The notes under the pieces are model-generated. The model saw only the letters and a program-made list of their open reading frames with translations, was not told the origin of the DNA and did not search any database. A program made the position numbers and the translations under genes. DNA of 64,000 bases from Amorphophallus konjac (Eukaryota > Streptophyta > Magnoliopsida > Alismatales > Araceae), in NCBI GenBank assembly GCA_022559845.1, contig CM040127.1, positions 29,660,708-29,724,707 on the forward strand. Direction: 5' to 3'. Shown here in pieces: positions 46,028 through 55,731 of this stretch. The number at the start of each line of letters is the position of its first letter. The stretch's first letter is position 1.

Positions 46028-46828
46028 GATATAGAAGAATTGCTTGCAAGATATAAACAGGATATTAATGCTGTTGATTATTCCCAGGCTGAGTCTGAAT
46101 CCACTTCGTTAAGTTCCAATGATACAGCAGACTGTTCAGTAGATCAGGATGCTTCATTGAAAAGTCAAGTTGTTCAGGACAACACATTTGAAGAGAATGG
46201 ACCGAATGATGTCCACCTTTCCCATGTCATGATAGAGGACACTGATGCAAAACCCAAGCAAGAATCAGATGATGAAAGGGAGAGTGAAGACATCATTGTC
46301 GATGCAACTGCGGCTGCAAGGTCAGCACAGCCAACTGGTAATACCTTCTCAACTACCAAAGTACGCACAAAGCTTCCTTTCCTCCTTAAGCATCCTCTTC
46401 GAGAATACCAGCATATAGGTTTGGATTGGCTGGTAACAATGTATGAGAAGAGACTGAATGGGATTCTAGCAGATGAAGTGGGTTTGGGAAAGACAATCAT
46501 GACGATATCTCTCCTCGCACATTTGGCTTGTGAAAAGGGGATATGGGGACCTCACCTCATTGTGGTCCCAACTAGTGTCATGCTGAACTGGGAAACTGAG
46601 TTTCTTAAATGGTGTCGTGCCTTTAAAATTTTGACATACTTTGCGAATGCAAAAGAAAGGAAGGATAAGAGGCAAGGTTGGTTAAAGCCAAATTCCTTCC
46701 ATATTTGCATCACAACTTATAGACTTGTTATTCAAGATTCAAAAGTTTTCAAGTGAAAGAAGTGGAAATATCTCATTCTTGATGAAGCTCATTTGATAAA
46801 GAATTGGAGGTCACAGAGGTGGCATACT
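46028..46828 (+). pseudogene. PIE1/SWR1-type chromatin-remodelling ATPase fragment
   Basis: PIE1 is the Swi2/Snf2-type ATPase of the plant SWR1 complex, which deposits H2A.Z. The frame reads IEELLARYKQD..., an acidic linker, then FLLKHPLREYQHIGLDWLV, the ATP-binding motif DEVGLGKT (46473-46496), HLIVVPTSVMLNWETEFLKW and ITTYRLVIQDSKVFK. A TGA at 46754 follows, then KKWKYLILDEAHLIKNW with the DEAH box, ending abruptly after SQRWH. About 265 residues of a protein of about 2000 remain. No intron is visible, which suggests capture from spliced RNA. It replaces the first 150 or so bp seen at this place in LTR-A2. Confidence 0.88.
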
Positions 46829-46977
46829 ATGTCACCCACATATTCTCAAAGGATGAATCAAAGAAGGAGATCCTCTGTACAAGACAAAAGGGCAAAAAGA
46901 AAAGCTCCACTTGTTGAAGTGAGATTTTTTCTGATGTACGGGAGTCCTTTTATAGCAGATTAGAGCCAAAAACCCCT

Positions 46978-47262
46978 CTCCGGAGGCTGAATTGGCCGGA
47001 GGAGTCCCCTCCACCTGCTGACAGGCCGGAGGAGGCCTCTCTCCGCCCTGCACAGGCCGGAGGGGCCTGCCTCCGCCCTGTGCAGGCCGGAGGAGACTTG
47101 CCTCCGCCCTGCACAGGCCGGAGAGGCCTGCCTCCGCCCTGCAACAGGCCGGAGGGCCTCCCTCCGCCCTGCAGCAGGCCGGAGAGCCTCCCTCCGCCCT
47201 GTGCAGGCCGGAGGGCCTCCCTCCGCCCTCCTAGCAGGCCGGAGGGAGTTCCTCCGCCCATG
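46978..47262. repeat. GC-rich hairpin array of LTR-B2
   Basis: Eight or nine units carry CCTCCGCCCTGTGCAGG followed by CCGGAGG; CCTCCG pairs with CGGAGG and inner CCTG with CAGG, leaving a C/C mismatch. Loops vary (tgcac, tgtgc, gcaaca, gcagca). A purine-only tract (47278-47362) and 'gattcaaccggaggag ... ctcctccgccc' follow. Confidence 0.9.
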
Positions 47263-47434
47263 GGTTGTGCGGTTACAAAAAAAAGAGGAAGAAAAGGAAG
47301 AAAAAAGAAGAAAAAAGAAGAAATAAATGCTGAAAGGAGAAGAGACAGAGAGGAGGAAGATCAAAGGGCTTGCCTCTTGGGATTCAACCGGAGGAGAAGG
47401 CCAATGGAGCTCCTCCGCCCTTGCTCCAAACCAC

Positions 47435-47441
47435 TATAAGA
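47435..47441 (+). promoter_or_regulatory. TATA box of LTR-B2
   Basis: TATAAGA in 'ccacTATAAGAagatgctcc', 173 bp after the hairpin array. It is weaker than the boxes of the other LTRs but sits in the same place. Confidence 0.6.
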
Positions 47442-47656
47442 AGATGCTCCCACAAGAAGACAACGGAAAGAAGAAGAATACACAGCAAGACAGCAAAAAG
47501 GCTACACAGCAAGAAGCAAGTCCACAGCCGCAAGGAAAAAGGGGCAGCGCAGCCAGCAGGTCGCAAGCTTCTCTTGTTGGGTTTTTGTTAAGACAAAATC
47601 CTATTTTATGTGGAGGATTTACTTAAGGAGGATACTTTACTAAAGTACCCTCCAGC

Positions 47657-48030
47657 CATGGTTGGCAGTATCGGCCGAAACGTATCGGTTTCGGCCGATA
47701 AACGTATCGATTTCGGTCGGTACCGATCCGAAACCGGACCTTAATACTGTAGCAGGTCCGAAACCTATTAAATAATAGTTTTTAATGATTTCGGACGAAA
47801 CCATTAAAGGTTTCGGCCGAAATTGACCAGTTTCGGTCCGAAACCGTCCAGTTTCGGTCCGAAACCGTCCAGTTTCGGCCGAAACCAGAAAGAATTACTA
47901 TTTTTTTAATTTTTTTGAATGGTTTCAACCGGTTTCGGCCGAAACCGAAACCGAAACCGATACCGAAACCGGTACGTATCGGTTTCGGTACCGGCCGAAA
48001 CCGGTACCGAAACCGATACTGCCATCCTTG
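47657..48030. mobile_element. hAT-derived MITE (374 bp)
   Basis: It runs from CATGGTTGGCAGTATCGG to CCGATACTGCCATCCTTG with cctccagc on both sides (47649-47656, 48031-48038). The inside is dense in TCGGCCGAAACC and its complement. It is the deepest level of the nest. Confidence 0.96.
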
Positions 48031-50083
48031 CCTCCAGCAAGCATGTTATGTACAAATGAAGTCAAATGGATTCAAGAGGATTCAAATGCTACTACGTGCA
48101 GCTATGTTGATTGATTAAAAGGAGCATGTTAGAATATTTTCATGTCCAAGACTCTATGGAAGGTTTCAATGTGTAAAATTATAAATTTACCCCTATGTGT
48201 TGGGAAATCACATAAATGTCCCAAGGAGTTATGCAAGAGTTTTGGAAATCAGAAAGTCTATAGAAAATGTTCCCATATCCCCAAATGGGTCCAAAGTTGG
48301 CGAACAACATGTCTAGTTCATGAAGAAATTGAAGATTGCAAATATACCCTCAAAACTCGTAAAATTGTGCAAATATCCAAGATATGAGCAAAATTGAATG
48401 AAATTTCAGAATGAACAAATGTTGAAAGGCACATTACATAAAAATTCGGCTTTGATGGAAAATTGCATTAAAACCCTTCCATGAAGGAAATATTACAAAT
48501 AAACCCTCGCATGGAGGAAAAATTGCAATGATGCCCTATCTTGGGGCAAAAGGAAATATTTTCTCTCGAACTAATATTTCGGTGAAAAGAGTCAATATTA
48601 TGAGGGCAAGAAAGGAATGTTTAGCAGTTTTAATCAAGGGTGTTCGGATTTATCCGATGTAAATTAACACCGACTCCGGTCGGTGGGGAAGAGTCCAGTA
48701 CATGAACTCTTAAATCGTCTGATTAAACACGCGCGCGGAAATTACAATATGCAAGTATTCAAAAACCCAAAATAAATATGCATGTGATTTCCTTCCGATA
48801 AATCGGATTCATACATTTATATTTTTTCCGCGTGTAAACAGGGACCATGCCCCTTCTCCGAAGCGGTGTGCGCTCTCCTGAGTTCGGCTTATGACTAACC
48901 ATATGTATCTCTTTCATGGCCGAGAGCTATCATGTCTGGAAACTTTAAAATGGTGAAATTAAAAATGAACTTTGGAACGTCAAGAGAAATGAAGACGGGG
49001 AATACCCAAGAAGTCGTATGACATGGATATTTTCGAGAAGTCATGAAATGAAGACAAGAAATATCCAAGAAGTCAAATGACAGGGTTGTTTCTAAGAAGT
49101 CAAGACGAGGAATACCCAAGAAGTCAAAGGACGAGGTTATCCTCGTAAATCAATAAATAAAGACGAGGAATGTCGAAGAAGTCAAATGACAGGGCTATTT
49201 CCGAGAAATCAAGAAATGAAGACGGAGAACGACAAGAATGCTCAGGAAGTCAAGATATGACGGGGCTATCTCCGAGAAATCAGGAAATGTCAAATATATG
49301 CCGAAAAGTCAGAATGACAAGAATGCCCAGGAAGTCAAGAAGTGACAGGGCTATCTCCAAGAAAGTAAGAAATTACAAAAATATCCCAATGTTTGGGAAA
49401 ATTGCAGAAATACTCTGATGGAGGAATATTACAAATATACCCCGCCTCAGGCGGGAATGTCCTTTATGGGCACCGAGCCAACTTAAGAGTCTGACCACCA
49501 TCAAAGGAGTGGTCATGACCACGAAGCAATTCCGAGGGGTCGATAATGATCATCTTGGCGATCCAACGGTCCTCGTGATGGAATTCAAATTCAATCGTCC
49601 GATCAGGGGACAAAAGTAAATACAACGACCCGATCAGGACGAAAGCAAATTCAAAGATCCAAATACAGATTGAAGCTAATTCAAAAGCTTTGGTTGCGAC
49701 CGGATGTAATTCTGAAGACTCAATTACATAATCGAGACCATATGTGAAGGTCTTGAAGAACCAATTGTAACTCAAGTTATATATGCTCAAGGAAATAAAG
49801 ACTTCAAAGTTCTTTGCAAGAGTATATACCCGGAATGGGAAATCAAGCTCATTTATGTCACAACTAATAGAGGCAAAAGGCGTTCTTCGACAATTAATCA
49901 AAGGTGTTCAGACTTGTACCGATGTAAATTAACACCGACTCCAGTTGGTGGGGAAAAGTCATGTACACGAACCTTAAATCGTCTGATAAGCCTAAAAAAC
50001 GCGGAATTATCAAATATGTCAAAATATCCACTTATTCATCCGACGAAATCGGATGTCCAAAAATTCCGCGTGTAAACACCCAT

Positions 50084-51752
50084 CTATGGTCAATAATTTT
50101 CCACCACTTTGCATAATCTCTGGGAAGAGAATCCTGCAACTCTAATTTGGCACGGTCCATGGCCTCGTACAGATATCCCATATCATTCTTCTCATCGCCA
50201 TCCACCATTTTAGGACCTTCACGAGGGGGGTGACTACTTTCATGTATCGTGAGACCCTGCCCCAGAATTTGTTGTCTTCCACGATGTGGGAGACATCCAA
50301 ATATTCCATCTGAGCATCAACATTAAACTTGTCGATGTATTCCCGCAGGGCATTGTGGTACATGAAAACTTTCGGCACATTCTTATACCTGTGCAAAGAA
50401 ATGAAATTTGAATCAAATACGGATCATAACTATAAGGATAAAGTAGCAATAATAAAGCTCAATCTTATACCTGTGCAAAAACTCCAAAGAAATGAAATTC
50501 GAAACAAATCTAGTTGGTCCTGCACGGATGATATCTCGTCCGTCACTTACATGCTCTCTGAACATGTTCAAGATCCTAGGATGGCCATAAATGTACTGAG
50601 TGATTTTTTGTGCCCTTTCAATTGTCTTCTTCACATGATTTTCCTTCCCAATGTCTTCAAGTATCAAATCTAGACAATATGCAGCACATGGGAGCCAATA
50701 TAAGTGACTGCGCTTCTGTATCAATTTCTTCCCTGCAACCTTATAACTAGCTTCATTATCAGTCACTACTTGGACAACATTGTCCTCTCCAATTTGGTCT
50801 ACCATCTTATCCATCAAATGAAACAAATAATTTGCATTTTTTTCATAATTTGATGCATCTACAGATTTAACAAATATTGTACCTTCGATGCAATAGACCA
50901 AAAAGTTAATCATGGACTTCTTCGTGGTACCAGTCTAGCCATCACACATGATGGTGCATCCTCTCTCCATCCATATATACTTGAAGCTTTCAACCCAATC
51001 ATGGAGCTCCTCAACCTCTCCCTCAAGGCCACGCCCGTATATGACTCGACGTGATGGGGCCTTCAAGCCAGAGCCAACATCTGCTATGGCATCAAGCATA
51101 GGCTGAAAATATTCACTTTCAGCTGTATGTGCAGGGACACCTGCATGAAAAAGTCATTTGCAGATACTTTTAAATGCATGTCCTGCAACTCCTGCTGATT
51201 TTTTTACCCCTCTCAATGCTTGCTTGATTTTAGGTTGTGTAGCATGGGGCCTTCTGTGCAGATAGATGTCCATGAGGCCTGCTCTCTACGGGGAAGCACC
51301 AGTGCCAGGATGTCGTGCAGCTGTACTGGAGTAGGTCCCTGAACCCATGGGTGCCTTTCCTTTCCTTCGACCAGCTTATTCACGCTCCCTTACTTCAGTC
51401 AGCTCTGATCTGAATCCTCAGTGTCTTCCTCATCATCATCCCTCCTAACCCTTCTGCCTAAAATCTCCTCAGCAATTTCAGTCTCATCTTCAGCCCTTTG
51501 TTGCATCCTCTCCTTTTTGCCCAGAAGGCACTGGCGCATTTGTTCTCGGACCTCTCGGGGACATCTGTCACATTGTTTCACCTCTCCTCTTACCCCTGCC
51601 AAATGTTATTTTCCTCTAGTAATTCCGCCATGTAGCTCCTTATCACAATAATTGCATTTCACTTTTCTTCTCCCAGCATCAACTAAGGAGAGGTGGGCCC
51701 ACCCCGGATCCTCCTGCCCTTGCTGCTCCCGACTTTGTTCACGTCTAGGCAT
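50084..51752 (-). pseudogene. hAT-3 transposase, N-terminal half
   Basis: The start codon is at 51752 (minus). A BED finger follows (CNYCDKELHGGITRGK), then a stop where Gln is expected, an acidic region with a stop after TEDSDQS, and the core (MINFLVYCIEGTIFVKSVDA ... HLYWLPCAAYCLDLILEDIG). An exon with MYHNALREYIDKFNVDAQME carries a frameshift after VVTPLVKVLK. The gene stops at the LTR-A2 border inside '...WWKIIDHRWD' and resumes at 39215 leftward. Confidence 0.85.
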
Positions 51753-51784
51753 GATGCTGCATTAAGACAGTCAAACACAAAAAG

Positions 51785-52300
51785 TTATAAGTACAATTAA
51801 AAAATTAGGGCTTAATTATCAACTAACCCTTAATCACCCTTCATAAAAATTAATTACCAACATGCTCCCAGTCCAAATTCTTCAATGAAACTTAATTGAG
51901 CTTCAATTGAGCCTAAGTAAACCGAATTAGACAAAAACTCTAATTTTAATGAACTAATTAAGCCTTAATTGTCAATTAACCCTTAATCACCCTTCAAACA
52001 ATTTAATTAGCAGCATGATCCCACCCCAAATTATTCAATGAAGCTCAATTGAGCTTCAATTGAGCCTAAGTAAACCAAATTAGACAAAAGCCCCAATTTT
52101 AATGAACTAATTAAGCCTTAATTATCAATTAACCCTTAATCACCCTTCAAAAAAATTAATTACCAGCATGATCCCACCCCAAATTCTTCAATGAAGGTTA
52201 ATTGAGCTTCAATTGAGCCTAAGCAAACCGAATTAGACAAAAGTCCCAATTTTTATGAACTAATTAGGGTTTCATTATCAATTAACCTAATTTTAAAGAC
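51785..52300. repeat. Promoter minisatellite of hAT-3
   Basis: Three to four units of about 150 bp, inverted relative to the plus strand, contain 'cagcatgatcccaccccaaatt', 'cttcaatgaaacttaattgagcttc' and 'aagccttaattatcaattaacccttaatc'. A CTG/CAG-rich leader (52340-52620) and palindromic TCGGCCGAAAC DNA (to 52851) complete the 5' end. Confidence 0.85.
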
Positions 52301-53308
52301 TGAAAAATTAACCTACAACAAAAAAAGTTTCAACCTCACCCAGCACAGCAGCAGCCCAGCACAGCCTATACAGCACACAGTAGCAACAGCTCCTTCTTCG
52401 CAGCACACAGCCGCACAACAGCAGGCCAGCTGCAGCCGGCCACAGGTCACCAGCAGGAGCACGCAGCAGGGCAACAACAGCAGGGTTGGCAGCAGCACGC
52501 AGCAAGGTCGGAGCAGCAATAGCAGCAGGGCAGGGTTGGCTGGCAGGCAGCAGCAGCAGCAGGGCAGGGGCGGAGCAGCATGGGCTGGCTGCTGGCTGGC
52601 TGGCCAGCAGCATGCTTTCTCCCTCAGATCTGAGGAAGAAACGAAGTGAACGTGGGTTTCGTCCAAAACCGGACGGTTTCGAACCGAAACATGTTAGTTT
52701 CGGGTGAAATCGATACCGATTTCGCCCGAAACCTTTTTTTTTTAAGTTTCGGACCTGCTACAGTGAGCATGTCCAGTTTCGTGTCGGTTAAGGCCGAAAC
52801 CGATACGTTTCGGCCGAAACGTATCGGTTTCGGCTGATACTGTCAACCCTGCATGAGAGCCCCTCCCTATTCACATATGGTGAAGAAATGATATTTTTTA
52901 TGGTTTTAAACTTTGAAATCTATGTGTTAAATTATTTATTGTGTCCATTCACATATGATTTTGCATTCTTTTATGTTTTTCTATTTTATGATTTTTAAAT
53001 ATTTTCTCTAATTTTTAAACCTATATATACTTGTAATATTGTAGAGGTTAATATATATTTATATTTATAATTATATATACTTATATAAAGGGGGACAGGG
53101 AGGGACCGGTACTATACTGGTACCGGTACCGCCCTGCCCAGTACCGAAATTGGTACCGGGTTTGAAAACCTTGACATAGGCAAACTTACATATGTACCTT
53201 TGCTATTGCGTAAATACCCTCATCCCCTCAAGGGATGTTGGTGTCGCAATTGCTAATGCACCCTCAATAACACAATGGATATTGTAGAGGTTAATGATTT
53301 ATTTGGCA

Positions 53309-53551
53309 GTTAATCAAAGATAGTCAGACTTTATGTCGATGAAAATTAACACCAATTTCAACCAATGAGGAAAAGTCTAGCATACGAACCCTGATTGTAT
53401 GATAAACCTAACTTGCGGGATTAACGATGCACATGCCATTTAAATGGCTAACAAGCGTGCATCATTGTTCATCAATGAACACCAATTAATTTTCCCCAAT
53501 GCAAATTTATTTATTTAATTTATTTCCAAGTTAATTCCGGCGTGTTGAACA
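53309..53551 (+). repeat. Decayed 3' module of LTR-D
   Basis: 'ggcagttaatcaaagatagtcagac', 'gatgaaaattaacaccaatttc' and 'ttaattccggcgtgttgaaca' match the common LTR 3' module with many changes. The ACCGAC/GTCGGT stem seen elsewhere is lost (accaatttcaaccaat). Confidence 0.7.
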
Positions 53552-54614
53552 CAACGGCAGCAGGAGCGGCAAGCCGGTGAGGACCTGATCCCCTTTCATT
53601 TTTCTTGCTTGATCCTTCTTCCGTTGTTGCTGCTTCTTTTTCTTTTGCTTCTTATTCTGTTGCTGCCACTCCTTTCTCAGATTTGGTTTTCCTTTTTAAA
53701 CCCTGGGATCAGTCCAGATCGGTCCAAATCTGCCGATCCTGCACAAGGATCGGCCGATCTAGTCCGATCTCTGTCTGATCTTCACCCGCTCCTGCCGACT
53801 GCCTACGAGAATCGGGGTCACAGGGCCGGATCGGTTGCGCCTAAAACCAATCAAATCGGCAGATCTTGGCCAATCCGATCCAATTCTTCCTTCCTTAATC
53901 AGTATGAGTCTATCTAATACATTATTGATAGTTATAGTTACTAAGGAGACTTAGGCGAGTCTTTACAAGTCAGTCCTAGTCACGATATGAATCAGACTAA
54001 GTTGGATCAACACATCCAAGTTCTCTACGGTTCCAGGTCATACGAAGATGCCAATATGGCCAACCTTGTCCCTACCTGAATTTGGAACATTCAGTTTCAG
54101 AATATAGATTGTGTTGAATTTGAGTTGGCTTCCAGCCCGAATTCCAATTAGGCTGGCCCACATTAGCTTTAACCCAAGCCCACTGGACAAAACTGTCTAC
54201 TCATTGTTTCGTTAAGTAATCTTAAAGAATCGGGCACAACTTACAAACTTCTATCGTGAAACCTCCAATGTATCTATAACAATGGTTCACATATCTAGTG
54301 ATCCAAACTAGGCTAATGAAAAAAACATACCGAATGATAATGATTCACCCGTCTCATGTGCATAACTAGGGTACAAGAAAACCATGCAAGTGCCCCTTGA
54401 ACAAAACAATGTGTGCATATAAATATATAAATATATGTGTTGTCAGTTCCTCTTCTTTTCACGTTCCAAAACATGACTGCTCTCTTGTATATTCAGCCAG
54501 TCCATAACTTTATCATATTTCCTGGACATCTATTTTTATCCACCATACAATCATATCCTCCGCCAAATACAAGGGGGGAAAACCAAGCCTACCACAGCCT
54601 CTGTCCTCTCCTAG
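53552..54614. other. Host intergenic or intronic DNA
   Basis: The interval follows the LTR-D end. The 103-residue frame at 53609-53917 is a leucine run followed by unpatterned sequence and is not convincing. I see no domain, RNA gene or repeat except local similarity to gatcgg words near 53700-53880 ('cagatcggtccaaatctgccgatcc'), possibly a decayed inverted-repeat element. Confidence 0.5.
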
Positions 54615-54796
54615 TAGGTTCAACAGGCATTGGAATGAATTGGTGGGTGAAGAAGGTGGATCCATCCAAAGGGACTTTTCATGAGACTAGAGAGCTACAT
54701 GAGGCAAAATTTGAGGACATGAATATCAAAGGACAAGGAAGAAGGCAATTGTCTTCTGCAAGACGGAAGAAGGTGGTTGAAATTGTGCGAGACTAG
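54615..54796 (+). CDS. Candidate terminal exon, unidentified protein
   Basis: After the acceptor-like tctgtcctctcctag, a frame reads GSTGIGMNWWVKKVDPSKG, then TFHETRELHEAKFEDMNIKG and QGRRQLSSARRKKVVEIVRD, ending at a TAG at 54794-54796. Composition (charged, Glu/Lys/Arg balanced, no low complexity) looks like real protein. I do not recognise the family. No upstream exon was found with confidence. Confidence 0.45.
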
Positions 54797-55731
54797 AGGA
54801 TCTGTAAGCTTGTTCAGAATCCTCCTCATCAGATCGGTATGATTGAAGACAGAGAGAGGTTTACCTGCTTTGAGGGTTGAGCACTGCTGGCATGTCCATA
54901 CCACCTGCTGAATAGATCCACATCATCTCTTCATGGCAAACTTGGAGATAAGGAAAAAAGGGTTTGATATCTAAGTGGGAGGGCACAGATGGTGCAGCTG
55001 ACCTGCATCTTACCCCAGCCTAAAGATAGATCAAAGTTTATGTACATTAATCCTAGCCATTTAATGCAGGCCATAACTAAAATAAATAAATTAACCACCA
55101 CAAAATGAGCACTGGTATTGGGGGGCAGGGGTGGGGATGGAAGTTGATTTTTGGACTTCTTTTTTTCATTTCAATTACCCCCTTCCATCATTTCCATTCA
55201 CATATCCTGATCTTTGAATTTTGCTAATATGCAATGAGATCAAAGATGCAAAGACATCCTGCTGCATGTACTCGTCATTAACGTAGATCTAGGGATACTG
55301 TAGTTGGCACATTTACAGTGACTTAAAAGGCTGTTCATCCCAATTACAATAGAGACAGTTTTTGGTAGAAAACAAATGAATGCCATCACCTGTAGAGAAG
55401 ACTACTGCTAAATTAGGGAAATTTGCTACTTTTAGAACACTTGATTTCTTGTCTTAACAGAAGTTTCTGTCGTATAAACATGGTCCTAATCATGGATGCA
55501 GCGGATAGTTTCTGCTTTGAATAACATGCACCCAATTACTGATACAAATTGACCAATATGCGAATGTCCACATCCTGATCTAGCTTAAGCAAAATATTCC
55601 AGAATCCGGCTTACTCAGCAAAGCTGTACGTTACAAATAGATTACTATTCGACGTTGTTCTCTAATTCCAACACAATTTCTCCAATCCTACTACCATATA
55701 TCAAATAGGAAATGTAAAACCAGCAAGATAC
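54797..55731. other. Host non-coding DNA
   Basis: I see no convincing exon on either strand. If the STK19-like gene continued normally, its third exon would lie here on the minus strand; none is evident. Confidence 0.5.

Larger units (their letters stand above)
45980..48840 (+). mobile_element. Solo LTR-B2 with captured PIE1 fragment
   Basis: It runs from TGTTGACCC to GTGTAAACA with gggac on both sides (45975-45979, 48841-48845). It interrupts LTR-A2 in a segment matching 12965-12975 of LTR-A. In order: a 45-bp 5' end, a PIE1 gene fragment, a hairpin array (46978-47262), a purine tract, a TATA box, a MITE (47657-48030) and the common 3' module. Confidence 0.95.
39216..50078 (+). mobile_element. 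Solo LTR-A2, split by hAT-4 and LTR-B2
   Basis: It starts TGTTGACCCC, ends GTGTAAACA, and is flanked by cccat (39211-39215 and 50079-50083). Removing nested insertions leaves about 2.7 kb. Its 5' part (39216-39989) resembles LTR-B2, including the array type, while its 3' part (45291-45979 and 48846-50078) resembles LTR-A, including the CCCGCC-TCA-GGCGGG hairpin at 49441-49455. It is thus a mosaic LTR. Confidence 0.93.
37062..52851 (-). mobile_element. hAT-3, minus strand, split by LTR-A2
   Basis: The plus-strand left end reads CAAGGTTGTCAGTTTCGG and the right end CGGCTGATACTGTCAACCCTG, inverted forms of each other. Its gene lies in two halves, 37385-39215 and 50084-51752, separated by an LTR flanked by cccat. 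The 8-bp target duplication is unclear (gagactcg versus catgagag). A 14-bp perfect inverted repeat (CTCACGGGCTGCAT) just outside, at 37022-37056, belongs to the surrounding element. Confidence 0.88.
36822..53173. mobile_element. GGTACC-rich DNA element holding hAT-3
   Basis: It starts CATGGTTTTCAATACTGCCC and ends GGTACCGGGTTTGAAAACCTTG in two parts; CATGGTTTTCAA and TTGAAAACCTTG are inverted repeats. The arms (36822-37061 and 52852-53173) are rich in ggtaccgg. A perfect 12-bp inverted repeat GATATGTACCGG/CCGGTACATATC sits at 36840-36869. Flanks acccaagc and acataggc match at only 5 of 8 positions, consistent with an old hAT-type duplication but not proof. Confidence 0.6.
15881..53551 (+). 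mobile_element. LTR-D, old LTR split by two nests
   Basis: The pieces are 15881-15975, 33909-36821 and 53174-53551, about 3.4 kb together and including insert X. The start 'tgtggccaaggcaaaaaaa' and 'ctttataggggccgacccccc' resemble LTR-E at 62560. The middle has GGTAGGT/ACCTACC inverted repeats, a TATA box at 35419 and a telobox array. The end, 53309-53551, is a decayed version of the common 3' module ending 'gcgtgttgaaca'. No 5-bp target duplication is evident (ctcca versus caacg), so the exact ends are uncertain. Confidence 0.6.

Noticed and set aside
11022..47262. Possible CRISPR arrays
   Set aside because: Repeats and spacers are alike from unit to unit, palindromic, within plant LTRs, with no cas genes; this is eukaryotic DNA.
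53609..53917. Leucine-rich 103-residue frame
   Set aside because: A pyrimidine-rich run gives poly-Leu; the rest has no pattern and no splice context.
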